NCBI RefSeq assembly: GCF_025995175.1
Contig: NZ_BAPV01000061.1
Location: 124,001 to 188,000, forward strand
Length of the DNA: 64,000 bases
Origin: Asaia krungthepensis NRIC 0535
Lineage (GTDB): Bacteria; Pseudomonadota; Alphaproteobacteria; Acetobacterales; Acetobacteraceae
Direction: 5' to 3'
The position numbers and the translations under genes were made by a program. This document shows positions 25,680-34,477 of the stretch, piece after piece (position 1 is the stretch's first letter; each line of letters begins with the position of its first letter). The notes under the pieces were generated by a model, which had not been told where the DNA came from, did not search any database, and saw only the letters and a program-made list of their open reading frames with translations.

Positions 25680-27191
25680 ATGTTGCCCCGCCTTCTGCCC
25701 GCCCTCGCCCTCGCTATTCCGCTTTTCTCCGCCCAGGCCGAAACGCCGGAGGGACAGGCGACGGCCCGCATCTTCGATCATCTGCGGAGCGACCCAGCGC
25801 GCATGACCCTGTTCATGCGCAATTTCCCCAAGGGTGGGGATCTTCATAACCATCTTGCAGGGGCCATCTCAGCCGAGAGCTTTCTCGAATGGGCCTCAGA
25901 AGACGGATTATGCGTCTCGCTTTCGCAGGGACGCATCCTGCCCACCAAGTGTCGTCTGGCCACACCCGGCGATATTCCCGCCGCCCAGCTGCATGCGCGT
26001 GACGACGCCCGCGCGGTCATGATCGATTCCTTGTCGATGCATGATTTCGTTCCGACACCCGCCGATCACTCCGGTCACGATCACTTTTTCTCGAGTTTTG
26101 GACGTTTCGCCCCCGTGCTCGGAGCCCATCAGGGCGAGATGCTCGCCCAGGCACGCGATCAGGCTGCCGCCGATCACGTGGTCTATCTCGAACTGATGAT
26201 CTCTCCGGCTCTGGGAAGCATGGTCAAGACGGGCGATCAGCACCCCCTGCATGATCTCGACCTTGATGCCGCGCATCAGGCCTTGAAGGACGAGCGTCCC
26301 CGTCTGGTGGCTGAAGCCAGACGCGATACGGACGACATGGAGCATCAGGCCCGCGACATCCTGCAATGCGATACCCCTGCCGCACATCCCGGGTGCTCGG
26401 TGACGGTGCGGTATCTGTTCCAGGCCATCCGCACGATGACCCCGGCTCAGGTCTTCGCCCAGCTCGATGCGGGGTATGCTCTGGCTCATGAAGATCCGCG
26501 CTTTGTCGGGCTCAATTTCGTCGCCCCCGAAGACAACAGTACCGCCATGGCCGATTATGAACTGCACATGCAGATGTTCGCCAAGCTGGGCGCGCTCTAC
26601 CCCGATGTCCGGCTCAGCCTCCATGCAGGCGAGCTGACTCCCTCCCTTGTTCCCGCCAGCGGGCTACAGAGCCACATCCGCGACGCGGTCGAGATTGCGG
26701 GTGCCGAGCGCATCGGCCACGGCGTGGATATCATCTGGGAGAAAGACGCCATACGGCTTCTCAACGAGATGGCGCAGCGTCGTATCGCGGTCGAAGTCAA
26801 TCTGGTCAGCAATGCCCAGATCCTGGGGGTAAGCGGCGCGGAGCATCCCCTCAGTCTCTATCGCCGCGCCCATGTACCCGTCGTGCTTTCAACCGATGAC
26901 GAAGGCGTATCGCGAAGCAATCTGACCGAGGACTACCTCAAGGCGCTGACCACCACATCGCTGAGCTATGCCGATCTGAAAACCCTGTCCCGCAACAGTC
27001 TGACCTATGCCTTCATCCCCGGTACATCGCTCTGGGACGGAGATCATGTGACCACACTCTGCAAGGCACCGCAGAGCTTTGCCTGTGCGGATTTTCTGAA
27101 AAAAAGCCAGAAGGCCCGCCTTCAGCTTCAGCTCGAGCAGAACTTCGCTGCTTTTGAAAACACCGTCAGCCACGAGCCCCTTTTCCAGTGA
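25680..27191 (+). CDS. Exported adenosine deaminase-family protein
   Basis: A 503-residue amidohydrolase with a signal peptide (MLPRLLPALALAIPLFSAQA, cleavage after AQA), so it should work in the periplasm. ADA motifs are complete: GGDLHNHLAGA (metal His pair), SLHAGEL with the catalytic Glu, ERIGHGVDI and VVLSTDDEGVS (metal Asp). It would convert adenosine to inosine; the long insert between ~90 and 330 resembles the ADGF/CECR1-like secreted deaminases rather than the shorter cytosolic Add. The ATG at 25680 is chosen because it begins the signal peptide; upstream in-frame sequence is not protein-like. It is coupled to the next gene. Confidence 0.9.
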   Translation: MLPRLLPALALAIPLFSAQAETPEGQATARIFDHLRSDPARMTLFMRNFPKGGDLHNHLAGAISAESFLEWASEDGLCVSLSQGRILPTKCRLATPGDIPAAQLHARDDARAVMIDSLSMHDFVPTPADHSGHDHFFSSFGRFAPVLGAHQGEMLAQARDQAAADHVVYLELMISPALGSMVKTGDQHPLHDLDLDAAHQALKDERPRLVAEARRDTDDMEHQARDILQCDTPAAHPGCSVTVRYLFQAIRTMTPAQVFAQLDAGYALAHEDPRFVGLNFVAPEDNSTAMADYELHMQMFAKLGALYPDVRLSLHAGELTPSLVPASGLQSHIRDAVEIAGAERIGHGVDIIWEKDAIRLLNEMAQRRIAVEVNLVSNAQILGVSGAEHPLSLYRRAHVPVVLSTDDEGVSRSNLTEDYLKALTTTSLSYADLKTLSRNSLTYAFIPGTSLWDGDHVTTLCKAPQSFACADFLKKSQKARLQLQLEQNFAAFENTVSHEPLFQ

Positions 27192-27205
27192 GGACCCTCC
27201 GCCCG

Positions 27206-28312
27206 ATGCTCAAGCGCCTACTTGCCCTCTCGGCCCTCTCCCTTTGCGGCACGGCGCTCGTCGCGCCCGCTTTTTCTCTCCCTGCCGCCGCCGAATCCAG
27301 CCCCGCCAAAATTCCTGTTCGCGTCGTGGTTGTCACCACGTTCGAGATTGGCAAGGACACGGGCGACACTCCGGGCGAGTATCAGAACTGGATTGAGAAG
27401 CTTCCCCTGAGCCAGACGCTGCCCGCACCCGGCACCGATCACGAGGTGATGCACTACAACCCGGAGTTGCAGGTCCTCGCCATCGCTTCGGGTGAAGGGC
27501 CGCAGCACATGGCCTCTGCCATGACTGCGCTCATTCTCGACCCTCGCTTCGACCTGCGTCACAGCTATTTCGTCCTCGCCGGAATTGCCGGGATCGATCC
27601 CAATTTCGGGACGATCGGCTCTGCCGTGTGGGCCCCCCGTGTGATCAATGGCGGCCTTGCACATCTGATCGACCCGCGTGAAATCCCGAAAGACTGGCCG
27701 GATGGCTTTACACCCGTACAGGGCAGCCGCCCCGATCAGTCGCCCCGCCCGCCCTTGCACTCGCTGTCGGGCGACATGGTCTACACGCTCAATCCCGGCC
27801 TCACGAACTGGGCCTATGGCCTCACCAGATCGATTTCCCTGCCCGACAGCGATGGCATGAAACAGAGCCGCGCCCGCTATCGCGGCTATGCCCCCGCCCA
27901 GAAGCCCCCCTCTGTCATGATCGGCGATACGATCTCGGGAGAAACCTTCTGGGTTGGCAAGCTCATGAACCGCTGGGCCGAACGCTGGGTGCGCTACTGG
28001 ACCGATAACAAGGGCGTCATGGCCACGACTGCCGAAGAGGATATCGCTTTCTGTCAGGCCCTAGCGCTCCAGGCCAAGGCCGGACGCGTCGATCCCGATC
28101 GCGCCCTGCTCCTGCGCACCGCGAGCAATTTCGACATGCCGCCCCCGGGTCAGACCGCCGCGCAGCTTCTTTCGGATGAAGCGAATGAGAAGGGCTATTC
28201 AGCATTCATCCCCTCGGTAAACGCCGCCTATCAGATCGGCAGCGTCGTCGTGCGTGAACTTGCCACCCATTGGGACCGCTACGAGAACACGATTCCCTCT
28301 GCAGGGAAATAA
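27206..28312 (+). CDS. Exported purine nucleoside permease (NUP)-family protein
   Basis: A 368-residue protein with a signal peptide (MLKRLLALSALSLCGTALVAPAFSLPAAA). The mature part has PVRVVVVTTFEIGKDTGDTPGEY, HYNPELQVLAIASGEGPQHMA, YFVLAGIAGIDP and GDTISGETFWVG, the pattern of the NUP family (fungal purine nucleoside permease), which shares the fold of nucleoside phosphorylases. I infer nucleoside binding or cleavage in the periplasm rather than a membrane channel, since no transmembrane segments remain. A GTG at 27188 overlapping the deaminase stop is an alternative start. Together with the exported deaminase it would process extracellular purine nucleosides. Confidence 0.85.
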   Translation: MLKRLLALSALSLCGTALVAPAFSLPAAAESSPAKIPVRVVVVTTFEIGKDTGDTPGEYQNWIEKLPLSQTLPAPGTDHEVMHYNPELQVLAIASGEGPQHMASAMTALILDPRFDLRHSYFVLAGIAGIDPNFGTIGSAVWAPRVINGGLAHLIDPREIPKDWPDGFTPVQGSRPDQSPRPPLHSLSGDMVYTLNPGLTNWAYGLTRSISLPDSDGMKQSRARYRGYAPAQKPPSVMIGDTISGETFWVGKLMNRWAERWVRYWTDNKGVMATTAEEDIAFCQALALQAKAGRVDPDRALLLRTASNFDMPPPGQTAAQLLSDEANEKGYSAFIPSVNAAYQIGSVVVRELATHWDRYENTIPSAGK

Positions 28313-28346
28313 GCCGAACAGGAGAGTTCTGGATGTGGGCTATGTG

Positions 28347-28371
28347 AAAGGGCGTAGCCCTTTGGAAACCC
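28347..28371. repeat. Dispersed AAAGGGC palindrome, copy 1
   Basis: AAAGGGC-GTA-GCCCTTT followed by GGAAACCCC lies just after the NUP gene. The same element recurs at 34503-34530. It can fold into a strong hairpin and may serve as a terminator here. Confidence 0.7.
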
Positions 28372-28412
28372 CATCCCGGACCTGAATCAAGCGAAATTGG
28401 CTGGTCCGGGCG

Positions 28413-29261
28413 TCAGGATAATTCGCCTCTTCCCGGAGGCGGCTCTTCATCCATACCCCGGCTTCGCTTCTGATACTGCAGCGGGGCAACGCCGATGACC
28501 TGAGAGAACGCTCTGGCGAAGGCACTCATGGACGCGTAGCCGACTTCAGCCGCGACATGCGTCACCCTTTCTCCCTGACCGAGCAGGACTGCTGCGTGAA
28601 ACAACCGCGCCTGCGTGATCCAGTGCTGCCAGCTCATGCCGGTTTCCCGCCGGAAATGCCTTCGAAAGCTGCGTTCCGACATCCCTGCCACCCGCAAAAC
28701 TGCTTCCAGTCCGACCGTGCCGGGATCGGCGCGCGCTGCATCCATGGCTCTGACGAGTCCCGGATGACGCGCCCGGGGCAGGACAAAATTACCGGCGCGG
28801 ATCGCGTCGCACTTCTCCTGCACCAGCAGCAGCAAGGTCCTGAAAAAACTCGCGGCGATCGGGCATTCCTCCCTTTCGCCTTCAGGCCAGCGCAAGGCAT
28901 AGAACACCATCTCGCGCAGCACGGGCGTGACGGGAAAAATTTCGATCTTCCGGAGCTTCCCATCCCCCGGAGACACCCTGAAAAAAAGCGAAACGCCATC
29001 GACATCGCGGATCATCGTCCTGTGCGGGACATGGGCCGATATCCACACAGCATGCCCCGCAGGCAGAAGATGCACCCCCTCCTGCCCCTCGACCTGGGTC
29101 GTGCCTTTCCGTGCATAGATGATCTGGTGGTACGGATGCTCATGCCAGCCATACGCCACCGGCTCCGTCACCTTGCGCAGGGCAAAAGCCGCATTGCGCG
29201 GCGCATCCAGTCCGCTCTCGACCAGAATGTCTCGGGTCTCCTCATCTGTCAGGATCTTCAT
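28413..29261 (-). CDS. AraC-family transcriptional regulator
   Basis: A 282-residue regulator. The N-terminal half is a cupin-like sensor (HEHPYHQIIYARKGTTQVE, LLPAGHAVWI), and the C-terminal ~100 residues hold the paired helix-turn-helix (GLEAVLRVAGMSERSFRRHFRRETGMSW and VTHVAAEVGYASMSAFARAFSQ VIGVAP with the GYxSxSAF/ARAF signature). It belongs to the group that autoregulates and controls neighbouring efflux or metabolic genes. It is divergent from the methyltransferase at 29351, with 89 bases between. Ligand unknown. Confidence 0.9.
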   Translation of the reverse strand: MKILTDEETRDILVESGLDAPRNAAFALRKVTEPVAYGWHEHPYHQIIYARKGTTQVEGQEGVHLLPAGHAVWISAHVPHRTMIRDVDGVSLFFRVSPGDGKLRKIEIFPVTPVLREMVFYALRWPEGEREECPIAASFFRTLLLLVQEKCDAIRAGNFVLPRARHPGLVRAMDAARADPGTVGLEAVLRVAGMSERSFRRHFRRETGMSWQHWITQARLFHAAVLLGQGERVTHVAAEVGYASMSAFARAFSQVIGVAPLQYQKRSRGMDEEPPPGRGELS

Positions 29262-29350
29262 CTGGCCGTTCCCCGCTATTTTATGACCGCATATCGTTAG
29301 TCGGCCATTGCCCCCTGACGTAGCCTGCCCGGGTAAGGAAAGGAATAATC

Positions 29351-30124
29351 ATGATCGATGCGGTCTCCCCTCATGACACGCGGGTAATCGACCAGTTCAC
29401 GCGCTGGGCCTCCCCGTTTGCTGCGCTCCCTCTCCATGCCGAGGCAGAGAGCATGGCGCGCACGATAGCCGCCTGCGCTATTGAACCGGGGATGAGCGTG
29501 CTCGATGTGGCGTGCGGCCCCGGGATTGTCGCCTGTGCTCTGGCAACAGAAGGCGGGGTCGTGACCGGCATCGATCTCACACCCGCCATGATCGACCAGG
29601 CCCGACAGCGTGCCCGGCAAACCGGCACGACTGCCTCCTTCCAGATTGGCAATGCACGTTCCCTGCCCTTTGCTGACGGCGCATTCCATCGTGTCGTGAC
29701 GCGCTACAGTTTCCATCACATGGAAGCCCCGGCGCTCTGCCTGGAGGAGATGGTTCGGGTCTGTCGTCCCGGTGGGCGGGTGATCGTGATTGACGCGACC
29801 CCCACGCCCGAATGTCGGGAGCGCTATGACGAAGCCGAGAAACTGCGTGATGCCTCTCATACCCGCGCGCTGACCCTGGCTGAGCTCGAAGCCCTTGGCC
29901 GCGAGGCGGGGCTATCGCCTTTGATGGTTCATCAGTACCGCCTGGAATCACGACTGACTGATCAGGTGGCACCGGAAGATCTGTTGGCTCTGACCGCGTT
30001 TTTCAGAGAGGAGATCGCGAGCGGTCAGGACAGGTCTGGCATGAGCGCCAGCGAGATCGATGACGTCATTCGCTTTACTTTCCCCCTGTCGATCGTCGCA
30101 TGGGAGAAACCTGCGCTGCCCTGA
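29351..30124 (+). CDS. Class I SAM-dependent methyltransferase
   Basis: A 257-residue Rossmann methyltransferase of the UbiE/type 11 group. Motif I is VLDVACGPGIVACALA, followed by VTGIDLTPAMID, NARSLPFADGAFHRV and VRVCRPGGRVIVID. It would transfer a methyl group from S-adenosylmethionine to a small substrate; the substrate is unknown. AAGGAATAAT lies just upstream of the ATG. It is divergent from the AraC regulator, which may control it. A GGCnCCTC-AAAA-GAGGnGCC hairpin follows at 30180-30199. Confidence 0.88.
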   Translation: MIDAVSPHDTRVIDQFTRWASPFAALPLHAEAESMARTIAACAIEPGMSVLDVACGPGIVACALATEGGVVTGIDLTPAMIDQARQRARQTGTTASFQIGNARSLPFADGAFHRVVTRYSFHHMEAPALCLEEMVRVCRPGGRVIVIDATPTPECRERYDEAEKLRDASHTRALTLAELEALGREAGLSPLMVHQYRLESRLTDQVAPEDLLALTAFFREEIASGQDRSGMSASEIDDVIRFTFPLSIVAWEKPALP

Positions 30125-30669
30125 AGCCTAGGGAAACAGAGTTCGGGCCCTGAGGTTCGAGCCTTGTTGTTTCGGCATGGGCACCTCAAAAGAGGCGCCG
30201 GGAGGAAACAAGCATTGGGTTGATCTGTGTCGACTGCCGGACCTGCTTATGGCGCGTCTGGCACCCTCTCTCAAACGCCTCACTTCGATATATCGCCCCC
30301 TTCCAGAGGAGCGCGATCGTCTGCCCGAACCGCAATGACCTACGCCAGCAGGGTGCCCTGCAGGAATAAGGTCCGTGCATGGCCGCGCTGCAGTATCGAT
30401 AGGCGCTTTGAGGGTCCTCGCGTGGCCGTGGGTCGGACCAGCGGCTGACGGACGCGTCCCTGAGTTTGCCATGATCGATACCCCGTTGGCAGGCGCGGTG
30501 CCAGGCATCAAGCCAGTGCACGGAAAAGGGGGCTACGGGTCATATGATCGGCTGTGTCAGAGAAGGAAGGCACACCTACCGGCATGCGGTGACGAACAAG
30601 CCTCGCCGCTCAACCATGTGATCCGGCATGCCTGCGTGACAAACCTGTGTGACCGAGAGGGTGTTTCGG
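30125..30669. other. Gene-poor stretch with no recognisable product
   Basis: About 545 bases with short reading frames on both strands, none with family-like sequence or a good ribosome site. A hairpin (GGCACCTC-AAAA-GAGGCGCC) at 30180-30199 probably terminates the methyltransferase gene. Base use is less codon-like than the flanks, so this may be decayed coding or insertion sequence DNA, but I could not identify a parent. Confidence 0.4.
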
Positions 30670-31302
30670 TCACGGCTTGTGGCTTTGAAGCCCCCTCGTC
30701 TGAATATTCCCCTCAATGAGTGAGCGCAGCCCGACCATGACAACCGCCGCGACCTGTTCCAGGCTTGAGCAGCTCGCACCATCACGGGCGGCAGCCGACA
30801 TGCCAGCCATCGTCACGCTCAGGACATCGGTTGCCACCGGCGCTGCCTCTGGCACCGTACGGGCGATCAGGGCCTCGAGCTTTTCACGACGAGCCCGGGC
30901 GATACGCAGGGCGATGCCTCTCCCCTCATCGCTTTGATCCGCTCGTAAGGCCTCAAGGATCAGGCACCCGGCCCGATCGCTACAGGCCGTGTAGGTACGC
31001 GAAGCGTCGCCCAGCAATTCGGCAATACTGTCAATGACCGGACGGTCGTCGCGAAAGAAGATGTCGAGAGGCAAGATCTCAGCGGCATAGGCCTCAGCGA
31101 TCCTCTCGAAATAGGCGGCCTTGCTGCCAAAGGCGGCGTAGAAGCTGGCCGGTCTGATACCGAGTGCCTCAGTGATGGCCGCAATGCCCAGCGCCTCATA
31201 GCCATGCATGTGGAACAGCGTGCGCCCAGCGGAGAGAGCCTCTTGCGGGTCGAACCGGCGGGGACGACCTCGTGCGGCCTTCGATGATAATTGATCGGTC
31301 AC
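30670..31302 (-). CDS. bdcR: TetR-family repressor, BdcR-like
   Basis: A 210-residue TetR regulator. It opens RGRPRRFDPQEALSAGRTLFHMHGYEALGIAAITEALGI, then PASFYAAFGSKAAYFERI, closely following E. coli BdcR (YjgJ) as I recall it. The C-terminal part has TACSDRAGCLILEA, typical of the TetR_C group. It is divergent from a BdcA-like gene, the same arrangement as in E. coli, and so most likely represses that operon. The ligand is unknown. Confidence 0.88.
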   Translation of the reverse strand: MTDQLSSKAARGRPRRFDPQEALSAGRTLFHMHGYEALGIAAITEALGIRPASFYAAFGSKAAYFERIAEAYAAEILPLDIFFRDDRPVIDSIAELLGDASRTYTACSDRAGCLILEALRADQSDEGRGIALRIARARREKLEALIARTVPEAAPVATDVLSVTMAGMSAAARDGASCSSLEQVAAVVMVGLRSLIEGNIQTRGLQSHKP

Positions 31303-31314
31303 TCAAAAAACCCC

Positions 31315-31373
31315 TTGACGATAGTCCTGCACGAATTATGTAGCGTTCGATCAATAAATTCAAGGAGCGCCTC
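31315..31373 (+). promoter_or_regulatory. Probable promoter and ribosome site of the bdcA operon
   Basis: TTGACG at 31315-31320 is a good -35 hexamer; a TATGTA lies 16 bases on as a weak -10. TTGATC (31291-31296) and GATCAA (31349-31354) form a distant inverted repeat across the promoter. AAGGAG lies just before the ATG at 31374. Confidence 0.4.
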
Positions 31374-32087
31374 ATGTCAGGTTCGACAGCACGGAAAATC
31401 CTGATCATCGGCGGCAGTCGAGGGATCGGGGCCGCGATCGTCGGGAGGTTTGCGGCGGAAGGCGACGACGTCTCGTTCACCTGGTCGGGCTCGCAGGAAG
31501 CGGCAGACGCGGTCGCGGTCCGAACCGGCGCACGGGCCATCCGCAGCGATGCCTCGGACCGTGATGCAACGATCACCCTGTTGCAGGATACAGGGCCGCT
31601 TGATGTTCTCGTTTATAATTCCGCCGTCCTGTTGCCGGGCGATCCACTGACCCTGAAGCCCGATTCCGTCGACCATCTGATCGACGTGAATATCCGCGGC
31701 CCGTATTTCGCCTCCGTCGAGGCGGCGCGGCAGATGAAGAGGGGCGGACGGATCATCCTGATCGGCTCGGTGCACGGGGATCGTATGCCATTCGAGGGGA
31801 TCACGGCGTATGGGATGAGCAAATCGGCATTGCAGGGCCTTGCGCGCGGTCTCGCCCGGGATCTTGGCGCGCGCGACATCACGGTGAACGTGGTGCAGCC
31901 CGGGCCAACGAACACGGATATGAACCCCGATGATGGCCTCCTCGCACAAGCAATGCATGACGAAATGGCGCTCAAGCGCCACGGCACCGCAGAGGACGTA
32001 GCCCATCTGGTCGCCTATCTCGCAGGTCCATTTGCGCGCGGGATAACGGGCGCCATGCATACGATCGATGGCGGCTTCGGCGCATGA
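31374..32087 (+). CDS. bdcA: SDR-family oxidoreductase, BdcA-like
   Basis: A 237-residue short-chain dehydrogenase. ILIIGGSRGIGAAIVGRF binds NAD(P); catalytic Ser and Tyr-x-x-x-Lys are in GSVHGDRMPFEGITAYGMSK. The stretches VEAARQM, GSVHGDRMP, SKSALQGLARGLARDLG, NVVQPGP and GAMHTIDGGFGA match E. coli BdcA, reported to bind cyclic-di-GMP and promote biofilm dispersal. Conserved catalytic residues mean enzymatic activity is equally likely. First gene of a tightly packed operon; its stop overlaps the EthD gene by 4 bases. Confidence 0.88.
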   Translation: MSGSTARKILIIGGSRGIGAAIVGRFAAEGDDVSFTWSGSQEAADAVAVRTGARAIRSDASDRDATITLLQDTGPLDVLVYNSAVLLPGDPLTLKPDSVDHLIDVNIRGPYFASVEAARQMKRGGRIILIGSVHGDRMPFEGITAYGMSKSALQGLARGLARDLGARDITVNVVQPGPTNTDMNPDDGLLAQAMHDEMALKRHGTAEDVAHLVAYLAGPFARGITGAMHTIDGGFGA

Positions 32088-32389
32088 GCGAAGCAGTGCT
32101 CTATGTGTTCTATCGCGGCACCCCAGCCGATCGTTTCGACCGGGAGTATTATGGCGCGCATCACCTGCCTCTGGTGAGCAACGCCTTCACGCCCCATGGG
32201 CTCGTGTCGCTCGCCGCCTTTTATCCGGCGCAGGATAATCCCGGGACAATTGCCCTGTGCGAATGTCGCTTCGTCGATGCGTCAAGCATAGAGCGCGCAT
32301 TCGGCAGTCCCGAGGCTTCAGCCGTCATGGCCGATATCCCCCGGTTTACTGATCTCCAACCCAATCGCCTGCGCGCAATCCCTCTCTGA
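32084..32389 (+). CDS. EthD-domain protein
   Basis: A 101-residue ferredoxin-like (dimeric alpha+beta barrel) protein: VLYVFYRGTPADRFDREYYGAHHLPLV with the His-Leu-Pro signature of EthD, and CECRFVDASSIERAFGSPEA. EthD-type proteins accompany oxidative degradation of small organics, but their reaction is mostly unknown. Translational overlap with bdcA upstream and a 9-nt gap to the hydrolase point to one pathway. Confidence 0.85.
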   Translation: MSEAVLYVFYRGTPADRFDREYYGAHHLPLVSNAFTPHGLVSLAAFYPAQDNPGTIALCECRFVDASSIERAFGSPEASAVMADIPRFTDLQPNRLRAIPL

Positions 32390-32398
32390 GGACATGAC

Positions 32399-33400
32399 AT
32401 GAGTGATGAGAAACCATGGTCGCATGCGCCACTGCGCTGTGTTCGTCGGGGCCATTTCTGGATCCCGGGCGAGCGCGTGATCCAATCCGGGCGAAGCTAT
32501 CAGCGCGCGCCCATGTATGTGGAGTGGGAGGCACCCGAACATGTCATTCACCCCTATCCGATCATCCTGATGCATGGAGGCGGATTTCAGGGCACGGAGT
32601 GGTTCGACACGCCTGATGGTCGGCCGGGGTGGGCTCAGCGTCTGGTCGAGGCAGGCTACGTTGCCCTCGTGATCGACCGGCCGGGACATGGGCGCTCTCC
32701 TTTGCATACGGAAATCACCGGTGCGATGGGACCGCCATTTTCCTATGAAGCTGCGCGTCAGATCTATTTTCCCGGCTCCGACCCGCGCCATACGCAATGG
32801 CCGTTTGACGCGGATGATGAGGGCGCGCTCGACGCATTCGTTGCAGGCTACGGGCCGTTGCCCGCTGATCTCTGCGCCTCCCAGACGATGGACGCCGACC
32901 GGATCGCGGCGCTTCTGGACAGGATCGGTCCTGCGATCCTGCTGACACATTCAGCCTCGGGCCCGGATGGCTGGCTCGTCGCCGATAGAAGGCCCGATCT
33001 CGTACAGGGCATCATCGCCATCGAGCCGATGGGACCGCCCTTCGCAACCATCCCTAATATCGGTCCGATGACCTGGGGCATCGCCGCAGCGCCGCTCGCC
33101 TTCGAACCGCCTATGCAGGATGCGACAATGCTGCATGCATCAGAGCCCGGAACCTATCGCCTACCGTCTCTGGCCGGGAAGCCGATCCTGATCGTCACCG
33201 CCGAGGCCAGCGCGTTTGCAGCGGCAAGCCCGCCGACCGCCGCATTCCTCAATGCCGCGGGGGCCTCTGCCACAGTAATGCATCTCCCGGACCATGGGGT
33301 GCATGGTAACGGGCATGGGCTGATCTACGAAAAAAACTCCGACGCAGCGCTGGCTCCTGTGCTGGCCTGGCTTGCGCCGAACACAGAGGTGTCGGCATGA
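32399..33400 (+). CDS. Alpha/beta hydrolase with altered nucleophile elbow
   Basis: A 333-residue alpha/beta-fold hydrolase. HGGGFQGTEWFD gives the oxyanion region, VIDRPGHGRSP the conserved turn, and THSASG the nucleophile elbow, in which the usual G-x-S-x-G is changed to T-x-S-x-S. The late GNGHGLIYE supplies the catalytic His. GAGGA 7 nt upstream supports the start. It resembles esterases that act on small carbonyl or lactone substrates, but the substrate is unknown. Its stop overlaps the next gene by 4 bases. Confidence 0.82.
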   Translation: MSDEKPWSHAPLRCVRRGHFWIPGERVIQSGRSYQRAPMYVEWEAPEHVIHPYPIILMHGGGFQGTEWFDTPDGRPGWAQRLVEAGYVALVIDRPGHGRSPLHTEITGAMGPPFSYEAARQIYFPGSDPRHTQWPFDADDEGALDAFVAGYGPLPADLCASQTMDADRIAALLDRIGPAILLTHSASGPDGWLVADRRPDLVQGIIAIEPMGPPFATIPNIGPMTWGIAAAPLAFEPPMQDATMLHASEPGTYRLPSLAGKPILIVTAEASAFAAASPPTAAFLNAAGASATVMHLPDHGVHGNGHGLIYEKNSDAALAPVLAWLAPNTEVSA

Positions 33401-34257
33401 AAATTGCCCTGATCGGCCTTGGTGCGATGGGTCGCGCCGTCGCCACCCATCTGGTGCATGACGGCCATGAAGTTCGCGCCTGGACGCGCTCTGGACGCAC
33501 GGTCGAAGGCGTCGCCGCGTTGCAGACTCCGGAGGAGGCGTTCAACGCCGATGTCGTTCTGACACTCCTGTCGGATGATGCAGCCATCCGCTCGGTGATC
33601 GTCGATCCGGGTCTGGTGTCACGCGCCCCCTCGGGTGCGATCCATGTCGTCATGTCCACGATATCGGTCGCATTTGCACACGAACTGACAGAGCTTCACG
33701 CCCGATATGGAATGGCCTTCGTAGCGAGCCCTGTCCTTGGCAGGCCCGATGTTGCGGCAGAAGGCGCATTGCAGATCCTTGCGGCTGGCAATGCTGTCCA
33801 TCTGGACAGGCTCTCGCCCGTATTTGCGGTTCTAGGGAAGCGTGTCTGGCCAATGGGGGAAGATCCCTCCGGAGCTTACGCGGCCAAGATCGCCTGCAAT
33901 ATGATGATTACCATGGCCATCGAGGCGATGGCCGAGGCTGTCGTGCTGACCGAGGCCAGCGGTGTCTCGCGTGAGGCATTTTTCGACCTGATTCTCAACA
34001 CGTTGTTCGGCAGCAGATCCTATCAGGTCTATTCAGGGAATATTGCGAAACGGGTTTATGAACCCGGCTTCCGGGCCAGCCTTGGCCTGAAGGATCTGAG
34101 ATTAGCGACAGAGGCAGGCGCCGCAGCAGGGCATGAACTGCCAATGCTGGCAGCGGTCTTCGAACGGATGGGAGAGGCTATCGCCGCCGGACATGGAGAC
34201 AAGGACTGGTCCATCATCGCGGCTCAGACGCTCGGAGAAGCGGAGGAGAATCATTGA
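33397..34257 (+). CDS. Beta-hydroxyacid dehydrogenase (3-hydroxyisobutyrate dehydrogenase family)
   Basis: A 286-residue NAD(P)-dependent dehydrogenase. KIALIGLGAMGRAVATHLV is the cofactor motif, IHVVMSTISV the substrate motif, GMAFVASPVLGRPDVAAEGAL the family's second motif, and the lysine in YAAKIACNMM the catalytic residue. Members reduce or oxidise small hydroxy acids or aldehydes. Last of four coupled genes (bdcA-like, EthD, hydrolase, this), which suggests stepwise breakdown of one compound; which compound is not readable. Confidence 0.88.
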   Translation: MKIALIGLGAMGRAVATHLVHDGHEVRAWTRSGRTVEGVAALQTPEEAFNADVVLTLLSDDAAIRSVIVDPGLVSRAPSGAIHVVMSTISVAFAHELTELHARYGMAFVASPVLGRPDVAAEGALQILAAGNAVHLDRLSPVFAVLGKRVWPMGEDPSGAYAAKIACNMMITMAIEAMAEAVVLTEASGVSREAFFDLILNTLFGSRSYQVYSGNIAKRVYEPGFRASLGLKDLRLATEAGAAAGHELPMLAAVFERMGEAIAAGHGDKDWSIIAAQTLGEAEENH

Positions 34258-34477
34258 GACGCTTCCGCCCCCTGGAACAGGCATGGGCGGGGGTCAGGCG
34301 TAAGGGTCGCGATCCCAGGAGGATCGACGTTGCGCGGACCAAGTGAATGAGAGGATGACGGACAGATTGTCCCCTAGTGAGGAACCTTCCCTGCCCGCCT
34401 CCTGAGTAAGGCGCCTTTTCGTCCGCCCATGAATGGAACCATACCCCGCAGCGACGAAGAGCGTGGTCGGGTTGGTC

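Noticed and set aside
30375-30719. 114-codon plus-strand frame in the gap before bdcR
   Set aside because: No ribosome site, no family pattern, and it overlaps the end of bdcR.
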